DNA from: Acidimicrobiia bacterium
GTDB lineage: Bacteria; Actinomycetota; Acidimicrobiia; Acidimicrobiales; SZUA-35
Assembly (NCBI GenBank): GCA_029857855.1
Contig: JAOUGG010000041.1
Coordinates: 1-10,640 of the forward strand
Direction: 5' to 3'
DNA length: 10,640 bases
The notes beneath the pieces are model-generated. The model was not told the DNA's origin. It saw only the letters and a list, made by a program, of their open reading frames with translations, and did not search any database. The translations under genes were made by a program, and so were the position numbers. The number at the start of each line of letters is the position of its first letter. Within the stretch, counting starts at the first letter, position 1. Shown in pieces: positions 1 through 5,523 of the stretch.

Positions 1-584
1 ATCGGGTCGGGCTGGCCGATCGTGCTGATTCGTTGACCCAGGAGCTGTCGGGCGGGAACCAGCAGCGGGTTCAACTGGCCGTCGCCCTGGTCCACGACCC
101 CGATCTGCTTATTCTCGACGAGCCGTTCTCCGGGCTCGATCCGGTGGCTGTCGAAGCCTTACGGGCCATCATCTCCGAGCGGGCCGACGATGGCGCAGGC
201 GTGCTGTTCTCGTCGCATCAACTCGAACTTGTCGAAGGGTTGTGCGATGAGGTCGTCGTGATCGCTCAGGGTCGCCAGGTGGCCGCCGGGCTGATTCGTG
301 ACCTGCGGGCCGCCTCACCCCGTCGGCGTCTGCGGGTCCAGTGGCGGCAGCCCGTCGGCGATTGGCGGCCGACCGCGGGCTCGCTGGTCGAGTTCGACGG
401 CGTGAGTGCCGAGCTTGATCTCACGGTCGACGCCGACTTCGAGGCGGCCATTGCCCACGCCATGTCGGCCGGGCCCGTCAGTGAGATCGGCATCGAACCT
501 CCCGGGCTCGACGAGATGTTCTCCCACTGGGTCGCCGCATCGTCGTCACCCTCGGACCGGGCCGACCCCGGGAGCGCCCCATGA
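1..584 (+). CDS. ABC transporter ATP-binding protein (NatA-like), 5' end cut by the window
   Basis: This is the nucleotide-binding subunit of an ABC-2 type exporter, which hydrolyses ATP on the cytoplasmic face and drives the permease encoded next. The reading frame is open from base 3 and gives 193 visible residues. Numbered from there, the ABC signature LSGGNQQR is at 15-22, Walker B LLILDE at 35-40, the D-loop SGLD at 43-46 and the H-loop His at 72. After about residue 95 comes a poorly conserved C-terminal extension like the DUF4162 tail of NatA-type ATPases. The Walker A motif and Q-loop lie before the window, so the gene is cut by the window edge and need not be broken. The stop TGA at 582-584 overlaps the permease ATG by four bases, so the two are probably translationally coupled. 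NatA is known for sodium export, but the substrate cannot be read here; drugs, lipids or peptides are equally possible. Confidence 0.95.
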   Translation, partial: RVGLADRADSLTQELSGGNQQRVQLAVALVHDPDLLILDEPFSGLDPVAVEALRAIISERADDGAGVLFSSHQLELVEGLCDEVVVIAQGRQVAAGLIRDLRAASPRRRLRVQWRQPVGDWRPTAGSLVEFDGVSAELDLTVDADFEAAIAHAMSAGPVSEIGIEPPGLDEMFSHWVAASSSPSDRADPGSAP

Positions 585-1777
585 TTTGGACCATCGCGCA
601 ACGGGAGCTGGTGACCCGGCTTCGATCCCGGGCGTTGCAGGCCATCACCGGCATCATGCTGTTCGGCGTCATCGGGCTGGTGGTGGCGCTGTCGTTCTTC
701 AACCCCTCGGATGACAAGCGGGAGGTCACCGTCGGACTGACTGGTTCCGGCACCGATCTGGCCGCGGCCCTGGAGGTCGGCACCGACCTGCTCGACGTCA
801 CCACCCTGCCGGTCGACCTCGCCGGCACAACGGGGCCCGGCGGTGAAGACGAGGCGATCGAGACTGCGTTGGCCGACGGCGACGTCGACGTGGTGTTCGA
901 CGGTCGTTCGGTCGTCTGGGAGGGTGCGACCGATTCGGTGCTTGATCGTCATATCCGCGATGTCGTCCAGCAGCAGGCGGTGGTCGCACGCGCCGCTGAT
1001 CGGGGATTGACCGGCGAGGATCTGGCCCAGGTGTTCGCCCCGGTCGATATCGAGGGGGTCCGTCTCGACGGTGGCGACGACCAGCAGGAGATTCGTCTGG
1101 TCGCAGCCGGCGCCTCGGCGTTCGCCACGTTCATGTTGCTCCAGATCTGGGGTTCGTTTCTGATGATGGGTGTGATCGAGGAGAAGTCGTCGAAGGTGGT
1201 GGAGATCCTGCTGTCCCATGTGCGACCGTCGACCCTGCTGTCGGGAAAGGTGCTTGGCCTCGGGATCCTCGCCGTCGGGCAGATGCTCATCGTGGTGATG
1301 GCAATGGTCATCGGTTTGACCCTGGTGCGCGACGTTGAGATCCCATCGGCGGTCTGGGGGACCATCCCGCTGTTCGTCGTCACGTTCCTCGCCGGTTTCG
1401 CCTTCTACGCCGTCGCGTTCGCCACGGTCGGATCGATGGTCTCCCGGCAGGAGGACGCCCAGAGCGCACAGCTCCCGGCCATGCTTCCCCTGCTCAGCGG
1501 CTACTTCATCGCCGCCTTCAGCTTGACCAGCCCCGGCAATCTGGCCGTCACCATCGGATCGTTCGTGCCGTTCACCTCTCCGGTGTTGCTGCCGTTCCGC
1601 ACCGCCACCACCGACATGCCGGTCTGGCAGATCGCCCTGTCCTTGATGATCCTGGCCGGCTCCAGCGTCGTGATGCTTCAGCTGGCCGGCCAGATCTACC
1701 GCTATTCGATCCTTCGCAGCGGCACCCGGGTGTCGTTCGCGGAGGCGTGGCGGAACCGCTCCGAAGACGCCCTCTAA
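581..1777 (+). CDS. ABC-2 type transporter permease (NatB/YhaP family)
   Basis: This is the membrane subunit of the exporter, 398 residues. It has the usual ABC-2 layout: a first membrane segment at about 21-40, a large extracytoplasmic domain at about 41-172, then hydrophobic segments at about 176-198, 223-249, 258-286, 297-315 and 350-369, with a further weakly hydrophobic stretch at 320-338. The cytoplasmic coupling motif typical of the family, [15 protein letters not shown] followed by a conserved GK, occupies 200-223 just after the second segment. The ATG at 581 overlaps the ATPase stop (ATGA), which settles the start and shows a two-gene operon. No third subunit follows; the next structure downstream is a stem-loop. 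The family (COG1668) includes sodium exporters and many uncharacterised efflux systems, so the substrate is unknown. Confidence 0.93.
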   Translation: MIWTIAQRELVTRLRSRALQAITGIMLFGVIGLVVALSFFNPSDDKREVTVGLTGSGTDLAAALEVGTDLLDVTTLPVDLAGTTGPGGEDEAIETALADGDVDVVFDGRSVVWEGATDSVLDRHIRDVVQQQAVVARAADRGLTGEDLAQVFAPVDIEGVRLDGGDDQQEIRLVAAGASAFATFMLLQIWGSFLMMGVIEEKSSKVVEILLSHVRPSTLLSGKVLGLGILAVGQMLIVVMAMVIGLTLVRDVEIPSAVWGTIPLFVVTFLAGFAFYAVAFATVGSMVSRQEDAQSAQLPAMLPLLSGYFIAAFSLTSPGNLAVTIGSFVPFTSPVLLPFRTATTDMPVWQIALSLMILAGSSVVMLQLAGQIYRYSILRSGTRVSFAEAWRNRSEDAL

Positions 1778-1817
1778 CCTCCTGCCCCTCGCCTCGAGCC
1801 CCCTCTAGCCCTCGGTC

Positions 1818-1863
1818 GTTCGCGGGCGAAAGCGGTCACAATTGGTCGTTTTGGCCCGCGAAC
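1818..1863 (+). terminator. Long stem-loop downstream of the exporter operon, probable terminator
   Basis: The arms GTTCGCGGGC (1818-1827) and GCCCGCGAAC (1854-1863) are perfectly complementary. Inside them one G-G mismatch (1828/1853) is followed by AAAGCG (1829-1834) against CGTTTT (1847-1852) and four further pairs, leaving the tetraloop CAAU (1839-1842). Three inner pairs are G-U and form only in + strand RNA, which favours a role at the 3' end of the exporter mRNA, 40 bases past its stop. There is no U tract after it, so it could instead be a 3' stability element or an intergenic repeat. Confidence 0.55.
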
Positions 1864-1871
1864 GCGCTGGT

Positions 1872-1887
1872 GGGTGGGTGGGTCGGG
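1872..1887 (+). other. Potential G-quadruplex motif (G3-T-G3-T-G3-TC-G3)
   Basis: Four runs of three G are separated by loops of 1, 1 and 2 bases, the arrangement that gives the most stable parallel quadruplexes in vitro. It lies on the + strand, nine bases after the exporter stem-loop, and so would be in the exporter transcript and on the template strand of any read-through from aroC. Whether it folds in the cell is not known. Confidence 0.6.
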
Positions 1888-1905
1888 TTCGAATCGGGGG
1901 CGACC

Positions 1906-1965
1906 TTGCCGGGAACGAAGTTGCCGGGAACGACCTTGCCGGGAACGAGGCTACAGGGAGCGTAG
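1906..1965. repeat. 15-bp tandem repeats, three near-perfect copies and one degenerate copy
   Basis: TTGCCGGGAACGA plus two variable bases occurs at 1906-1920, 1921-1935 and 1936-1950. A decayed fourth copy (CTACAGGGAGCGTAG) at 1951-1965 holds the aroC stop codon and its last four sense codons. The period of 15 keeps frame: the + strand would read LPGT plus a variable residue, the - strand SFPA plus a variable residue. No credible gene uses either reading, so this is taken as a non-coding tandem repeat whose degenerate edge touches aroC. Confidence 0.7.
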
Positions 1966-3033
1966 TGCCTGCTGACGCAGCCAGTGGTCGGCCAGTACCA
2001 CTAGCGCCATCGCCTCGACCAGCGGCACCGCTCGGGGCAGCACGCAGGGATCGTGGCGGCCCTTGGCGGCCAACACCGCCGGCTCGCCCGACGTGGTCAC
2101 CGTCTTCTGCTCCGAGGAGATCGTGGCGGTTGGCTTGAAGGCGACCCGGAACACGATGTCGGCCCCGTTGCTGATGCCGCCCTGCACGCCACCGGAGTGG
2201 TTGGTGGTGGTGGTCGGGCCCTCGGGACCGGCGACGAACGGGTCGTTGTGCTCCCTCCCGGTCATCATCGACGAGGCGAATCCGCTGCCGATCTCGAAAC
2301 CCTTCGTGGCCGGAAGCGACAGCATGCCCTTGGCCAAGTCGGCCTCGAGCCGGTCGAAGACCGGTTCGCCCAGCCCGGCCGGCACCCGCCTCGCCACCGC
2401 AGTGACCACTCCGCCCAGGGAATCGCCGTCGCGCCGGGCCTGCTCGATGGCGTCGGTCATGGCGGCGGCGGCCTCGGGGTCGGGGCACCGGGTGGGATCG
2501 GCTTCGACCTCGTCGAGCGTCACCGTGGACGGATCGACCGCGGCCTCAACGGTGTGGACCCGGCTCACCCAGGCCAGCACCTCGATGCCGGCCACCTCGG
2601 TGAGGAGTCGACGGGCCACGGCGGCCGCAGCCACCCGGCCAACGGTCTCCCGGGCCGACGAACGGCCACCGCCGCGGTGATCGCGGAGACCGTACTTGGC
2701 CTCGTAGGTGTAGTCGGCGTGGCTGGGACGGTAGACGTCGCGCAGATGATCGTAGGCCCCGGGGCGCTGGTCGTCGTTCTCGACCACCATGGCCAGCGGC
2801 GTACCGGTGGTTCGGCCCTCGAAAAGCCCGGACAGGATCCGCACCTGATCCGCCTCCTGCCGCTGGGTCACGAGCCTGCTCTGACCGGGCCGGCGTCGGT
2901 CGAGATCGCGTTGAATGTCGGCGATGTCGAGCGCCAGGCCCGGCGGACAGCCGTCGACCACGACACCGACCGCCGCACCGTGGGATTCGCCGAATGTGGT
3001 CAGGCGAAAGAGCTGTCCGAAGCTGCTGCTCAC
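1951..3033 (-). CDS. aroC: Chorismate synthase
   Basis: AroC converts 5-enolpyruvylshikimate-3-phosphate to chorismate in the cytoplasm using reduced FMN without net redox change, the last common step to aromatic amino acids, folate and menaquinone. The product is 360 residues, a normal length. All family signatures are present: GESHG at 15-19 (His18), RPSHAD at 102-107 (His105), GRSSARET at 123-130, [12 protein letters not shown] at 279-290 and GRHDPC at 325-330 (Asp328). His18, His105 and Asp328 match the catalytic acid/base residues of the family. The start is the GTG at 3031-3033, because homologues begin a few residues before [16 protein letters not shown]; the open frame continues to 3177 but the extra 48 residues are not AroC-like. 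A TACACT hexamer exactly 7 bases upstream suggests a leaderless mRNA. No other aro gene is adjacent in this window. Confidence 0.97.
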   Translation of the reverse strand: MSSSFGQLFRLTTFGESHGAAVGVVVDGCPPGLALDIADIQRDLDRRRPGQSRLVTQRQEADQVRILSGLFEGRTTGTPLAMVVENDDQRPGAYDHLRDVYRPSHADYTYEAKYGLRDHRGGGRSSARETVGRVAAAAVARRLLTEVAGIEVLAWVSRVHTVEAAVDPSTVTLDEVEADPTRCPDPEAAAAMTDAIEQARRDGDSLGGVVTAVARRVPAGLGEPVFDRLEADLAKGMLSLPATKGFEIGSGFASSMMTGREHNDPFVAGPEGPTTTTNHSGGVQGGISNGADIVFRVAFKPTATISSEQKTVTTSGEPAVLAAKGRHDPCVLPRAVPLVEAMALVVLADHWLRQQALRSL

Positions 3034-3040
3034 GATCCCG

Positions 3041-3046
3041 AGTGTA
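3041..3046 (-). promoter_or_regulatory. Predicted -10 element of a leaderless aroC promoter
   Basis: Read on the - strand, TACACT (4/6 to TATAAT and matching the actinobacterial TANNNT form) is followed by 7 bases and then the GTG start, so transcription would begin at or next to the start codon. There is no good Shine-Dalgarno sequence before this GTG and no clear -35 box. Confidence 0.45.
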
Positions 3047-3072
3047 GAGGAGGCTCCCGCTGCAGGTGTCGG

Positions 3073-3078
3073 TACCGT
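3073..3078 (+). promoter_or_regulatory. Predicted -10 element of a leaderless ferredoxin promoter
   Basis: TACCGT (TANNNT form) is followed by exactly 7 bases and then the GTG at 3086. This mirrors the arrangement on the other strand for aroC. A GAGGAGGTGA sequence that would be an excellent Shine-Dalgarno overlaps the GTG itself, so it cannot serve this start at normal spacing; the leaderless reading is therefore preferred. Confidence 0.4.
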
Positions 3079-3085
3079 TGAGGAG

Positions 3086-3433
3086 GTGACTGCTTCGGAC
3101 CGATACGGCCCAGCACTGACGGCGGAACTACGGGTTTGGATAGACCAGGATCTATGTACCGGCGACGGCCTTTGCACCGATCACGCACCCGCCGTGTTCA
3201 CCATCCTGGAGGACGGCATCGCCTACTGCGTTGAAGGTGAGCTGGTCTTCAACGACCCGGGCGGCCCCGCCGAGTTGGCTGCCGTGCCCCGCGATCTCGA
3301 GGAGGACGTGATCCACGCCGCCCACGACTGCCCGGGGGAGTGTATCTTCATCGAGTTCGCCGAGTTGCCCTCCGACTACGATGGGGTGCTGCCGGAAGCG
3401 TCAACCGCCAACTCGAAATCCTCCTCATCATGA
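3086..3433 (+). CDS. Small ferredoxin, 3Fe-4S or Asp-ligated 4Fe-4S type
   Basis: This is a soluble electron carrier of 115 residues if translation starts at the GTG at 3086. The cluster motif is C24-T-G-D27-G-L-C30, with C82-P-G-E-C86 near the C terminus and an extra C48 in between. In this family the middle ligand position of the first motif is Cys in 4Fe-4S proteins; here it is Asp27, as in the CxxDxxC ferredoxin of Pyrococcus furiosus, so a 3Fe-4S or interconvertible cluster is expected. Single-cluster actinobacterial ferredoxins of this kind often serve cytochromes P450, but no P450 or reductase is in the window. The tail after about residue 95 is Ser-rich and unlike a ferredoxin. The stop TGA at 3431-3433 overlaps the ATG of the BON/OmpA gene (ATGA), indicating one transcript. 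The open frame continues upstream over aroC on the other strand; that part is not counted as coding. Confidence 0.88.
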   Translation: MTASDRYGPALTAELRVWIDQDLCTGDGLCTDHAPAVFTILEDGIAYCVEGELVFNDPGGPAELAAVPRDLEEDVIHAAHDCPGECIFIEFAELPSDYDGVLPEASTANSKSSSS

Positions 3434-4695
3434 CCGATTCAAAAGTCGAACCGACCGGGCCGTCGCAGGAGCAGATGCGGTTCCAGGACCGCTACCCCGG
3501 TTACGATTTCGACCCCACCTACTACGATCCCGGTGAGGTCGACGACGACCTGAAGCACCTCAGCAAGGACGACGCCGACGAGCGCACCGGCTGGGGGTAT
3601 CTCGGTGTTCTGTGCGCCGTGTTCGTCGGTCTCGTCGGGTTCGCGTTCGGGAGTGAGGCGTTGGAGAACAACGAATCGCTCCCCGAGGTGGTCAGCAACG
3701 AAACCGGGGCTTCGGTGGCGGCGACACCGGTCCGACTCAACATCGAGGTGGAGGGCGACATCGTCACCCTGCGGGGCGCCGTCCCCGATGAGGCGGCCCG
3801 CGCTCAGCTCCTGGCCACCGTCGAGTCGATCTACAGTTCGGAGAGCGTCATCGACGAGTTGACGGTGGATCCGGAAACGGTGCTCGACGGCGGATCCGTC
3901 GCCATCACCGGCGTGGCTAGCGTCGACGACGAGCGACCCGTCCAGTTGCGCGACGCCGTGGTCGACGACTTCGGTCTGGAGGACGGCGGCGTCACCGTCG
4001 AGCGGAGCGAGGAGGGTGCGTTGATCGCGGTCGCCCTCGACGGGATCGTGCAGGACGGATCGATCCGGTTCAGCGGTGCCCTCCCCGACCAGGCGTCGAT
4101 CGACGACCTGGCCGCTGCCGGGCAGGCCGCGTTCGGCTCCGCCGACGTGAGCGGCGTGGTCATCGACGCTCGCACCTGGACCGACGCCCAGCTGCGGGTG
4201 ACCGGTTCGTTGGCACCGGGTGATACCAGCCACGAGCAGTTGGTCACGGAGATGGAGAGCCGGTTCGGCACGCTGCTTCCGGTCGACATCTCGGCAGTGA
4301 CGATCGGCCTGAGCGCCGATGCGTTGTCGGTGCTCGAAGCCGAGATCCAGGAGACGGTCACCGCCAATCCGATTCTGTTCGCCCCGCAGAGCTCCGATAT
4401 CGACCCCTCGAGCGACGCCGTCCTGGCCGACATCGCGGAGCGCCTCCTCGAGCTTCCCAACGTCGAGGTCGAGGTCGTCGGCCACACCGACGACCAGGGC
4501 CCAGACGACGAGAACCAGGTGCTGTCGGAGAACCGGGCGCAGGCCGTGAAGGAGCGCCTCATCGAACTCGGTCTCGACGAGGCCAGAATCAATGCTCGGG
4601 GCGAAGGTGAGCAGTTCCCGTTGGTTCCCAACGACACCCCCGAGAACCGTGAGCGAAATCGACGGATCGAGTTCAATCTGATCAGCGGCGAGTAG
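3430..4695 (+). CDS. Membrane-anchored protein with BON-like repeats and a C-terminal OmpA domain
   Basis: The product is 421 residues and probably sits in the cytoplasmic membrane holding peptidoglycan. A charged, Tyr/Asp-rich cytoplasmic N terminus (1-53) precedes one membrane segment at about 55-74. Four similar units follow at about 95-151, 152-196, 197-250 and 251-295, each with a short strand and a G[AS]-type turn (for example VTLRGAVPDEA and IRFSGALPDQA), like BON domains. The OmpA domain fills about 305-421, with GHTDDQG at 351-357, LSENRAQAV at 365-373 and NRERNRRIEF at 406-415. Asp354 and Arg369 lie 15 apart, as do the diaminopimelate-binding Asp and Arg of OmpA/Pal proteins. The layout recalls ArfA/OmpATb of mycobacteria (membrane segment, BON, OmpA), but with more BON-like units. 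The start ATG at 3430 overlaps the ferredoxin stop, so expression is likely coupled. Pore formation is not shown by the sequence. Confidence 0.88.
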   Translation: MTDSKVEPTGPSQEQMRFQDRYPGYDFDPTYYDPGEVDDDLKHLSKDDADERTGWGYLGVLCAVFVGLVGFAFGSEALENNESLPEVVSNETGASVAATPVRLNIEVEGDIVTLRGAVPDEAARAQLLATVESIYSSESVIDELTVDPETVLDGGSVAITGVASVDDERPVQLRDAVVDDFGLEDGGVTVERSEEGALIAVALDGIVQDGSIRFSGALPDQASIDDLAAAGQAAFGSADVSGVVIDARTWTDAQLRVTGSLAPGDTSHEQLVTEMESRFGTLLPVDISAVTIGLSADALSVLEAEIQETVTANPILFAPQSSDIDPSSDAVLADIAERLLELPNVEVEVVGHTDDQGPDDENQVLSENRAQAVKERLIELGLDEARINARGEGEQFPLVPNDTPENRERNRRIEFNLISGE

Positions 4696-4743
4696 CCCGC
4701 CTTCCGGTCCGTGCGGCCGGCCCGTAGCCCGGTCAGGGCACGA

Positions 4744-5442
4744 TCAGGCGGTGTTGACCACCCGGAAACGCTCGGCGAGCCGTCCCTCGGGCAGCTCGGC
4801 CGCCTCGGCCGAGGTCCGAGCCCACTCCCGGATTCGGTCGCCGATACCGTCGGGGTCCTGCATCTGACTCTCGTGGCACAGCAGCGCCTCGATCTTGCGG
4901 TCGATCGTGACGGTGATGTCGACGTGGGTGTCGGCCTGCGGACCGCCCATGATCCAGACCTCGGGCACGGCGTGCGGCCTCAGCCCCTCGTCTGACAGCA
5001 GCTCGGGAAAGGCGAAGGGGTTGCGGGCGTCGGGATACACGGCACACAGCGTGGCCTCGCCGACGGCCAGGTGGTCGGGATGGCTCGGGTAGATCCGGTT
5101 CAGGTCTCGCTGGGGAGACTGGGTGACCACCCGGTCCGGGGTGGTCTGGCGGATGGTTCGGCTGATCGCCTTGCGCAGGTCGAGGTTCGCCTCGACCCGC
5201 CCGTCGGAGAACCCGAGGAAGTGCAGCTCGGTCACGCCGACGACCGAGGCCGCTGCGGTCTGTTCCTTGCGGCGGATGCGGGCCATCTCGTCGCGGCTCA
5301 TCGATTCGTCGACGCCGCCGGCCTGTCCGTCGGTGACCAGGCAGTAGACCACGTCGTGACCCTCGTCGGTCCAGATGGCGGTCGAACCGGCACATCCGAA
5401 ATCGAGATCATCGGGATGGGCGACAACAATGAGGATACGCAT
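4744..5442 (-). CDS. LmbE/PIG-L family zinc-dependent deacetylase
   Basis: The product is 232 residues and resembles enzymes that hydrolyse N-acetyl groups from amino sugars or sugar conjugates, such as MshB and Mca of mycothiol metabolism. The metal motif AHPDD is at 8-12 and the second motif SHPDH at 120-124. By analogy with MshB, His9, Asp12 and His124 bind zinc, Asp11 is the general base and His121 stabilises the transition state. The residue after HPDD is Leu where many members have Glu. There is no signal peptide, so the enzyme is cytoplasmic. The ATG at 5440-5442 immediately precedes the conserved RILIVVAHPDD strand. No other mycothiol gene is nearby, so the substrate is open; MshB, Mca or a GlcNAc deacetylase role are all possible. 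It converges with the BON/OmpA gene across a 48-bp gap in which no strong hairpin was found. Confidence 0.9.
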   Translation of the reverse strand: MRILIVVAHPDDLDFGCAGSTAIWTDEGHDVVYCLVTDGQAGGVDESMSRDEMARIRRKEQTAAASVVGVTELHFLGFSDGRVEANLDLRKAISRTIRQTTPDRVVTQSPQRDLNRIYPSHPDHLAVGEATLCAVYPDARNPFAFPELLSDEGLRPHAVPEVWIMGGPQADTHVDITVTIDRKIEALLCHESQMQDPDGIGDRIREWARTSAEAAELPEGRLAERFRVVNTA

Positions 5443-5450
5443 AAGGGTCT

Positions 5451-5478
5451 CAACCTACCCGGTGCACGTTTCGTAGCA
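5451..5478 (-). promoter_or_regulatory. Candidate promoter of the LmbE-family gene, overlapping the terminator
   Basis: On the - strand TTGCTA (4/6 to TTGACA) is followed by 16 bases and TAGGTT (TANNNT form), then 9 bases and the ATG at 5442. The -35-like hexamer lies in one arm of the terminator hairpin. This would give a leader of only a few bases, in line with the lack of a clear Shine-Dalgarno sequence. The match is modest and could be chance. Confidence 0.3.
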
Positions 5479-5509
5479 AAAAGCGAGCCGACGGCTCGCT
5501 TTTTGCTAC
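5473..5509 (-). terminator. Perfect rho-independent terminator after the MatB-like gene
   Basis: Two 17-base arms, GTAGCAAAAAGCGAGCC (5473-5489) and GGCTCGCTTTTTGCTAC (5493-5509), are exactly complementary around a three-base loop. The GC core GCGAGCC/GGCTCGC followed by five T is a standard intrinsic terminator and works in either direction by sequence. It begins 14 bases after the MatB-like stop codon on the - strand and separates that unit from the LmbE-family gene. Only the leftward transcript needs it here. Confidence 0.92.
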
Positions 5510-5523
5510 AGATCTCGGGTCGG

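Noticed and set aside
266..1219. - strand open frame of 317 codons under the exporter genes
   Set aside because: It is antisense to two coupled transporter genes and has a low-complexity His/Arg/Asp-rich translation.
1747..1965. + strand frame ending in LPGT-type five-residue repeats
   Set aside because: It overlaps the permease end, the hairpin and the G-quadruplex, has no ribosome binding site, and the repeats explain themselves as 15-bp DNA repeats.
2053..3081. Long + strand open frame (342 codons) opposite aroC, and a second at 2063-2680
   Set aside because: Both are antisense to a clear chorismate synthase with every signature; their translations are Gly/Arg/Ala-rich with no domain. 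They are shadows of high-GC codon use.
3439..4485. - strand open frame of 348 codons opposite the BON/OmpA gene, with another at 3831-4676
   Set aside because: The OmpA and BON features are on the + strand; the antisense translations lack recognisable motifs.
4696..4743. Possible terminator in the convergent gap between the BON/OmpA and deacetylase genes
   Set aside because: Only 4-bp stems and an 8-bp direct repeat (GTAGCCCG) were found; too weak to call.
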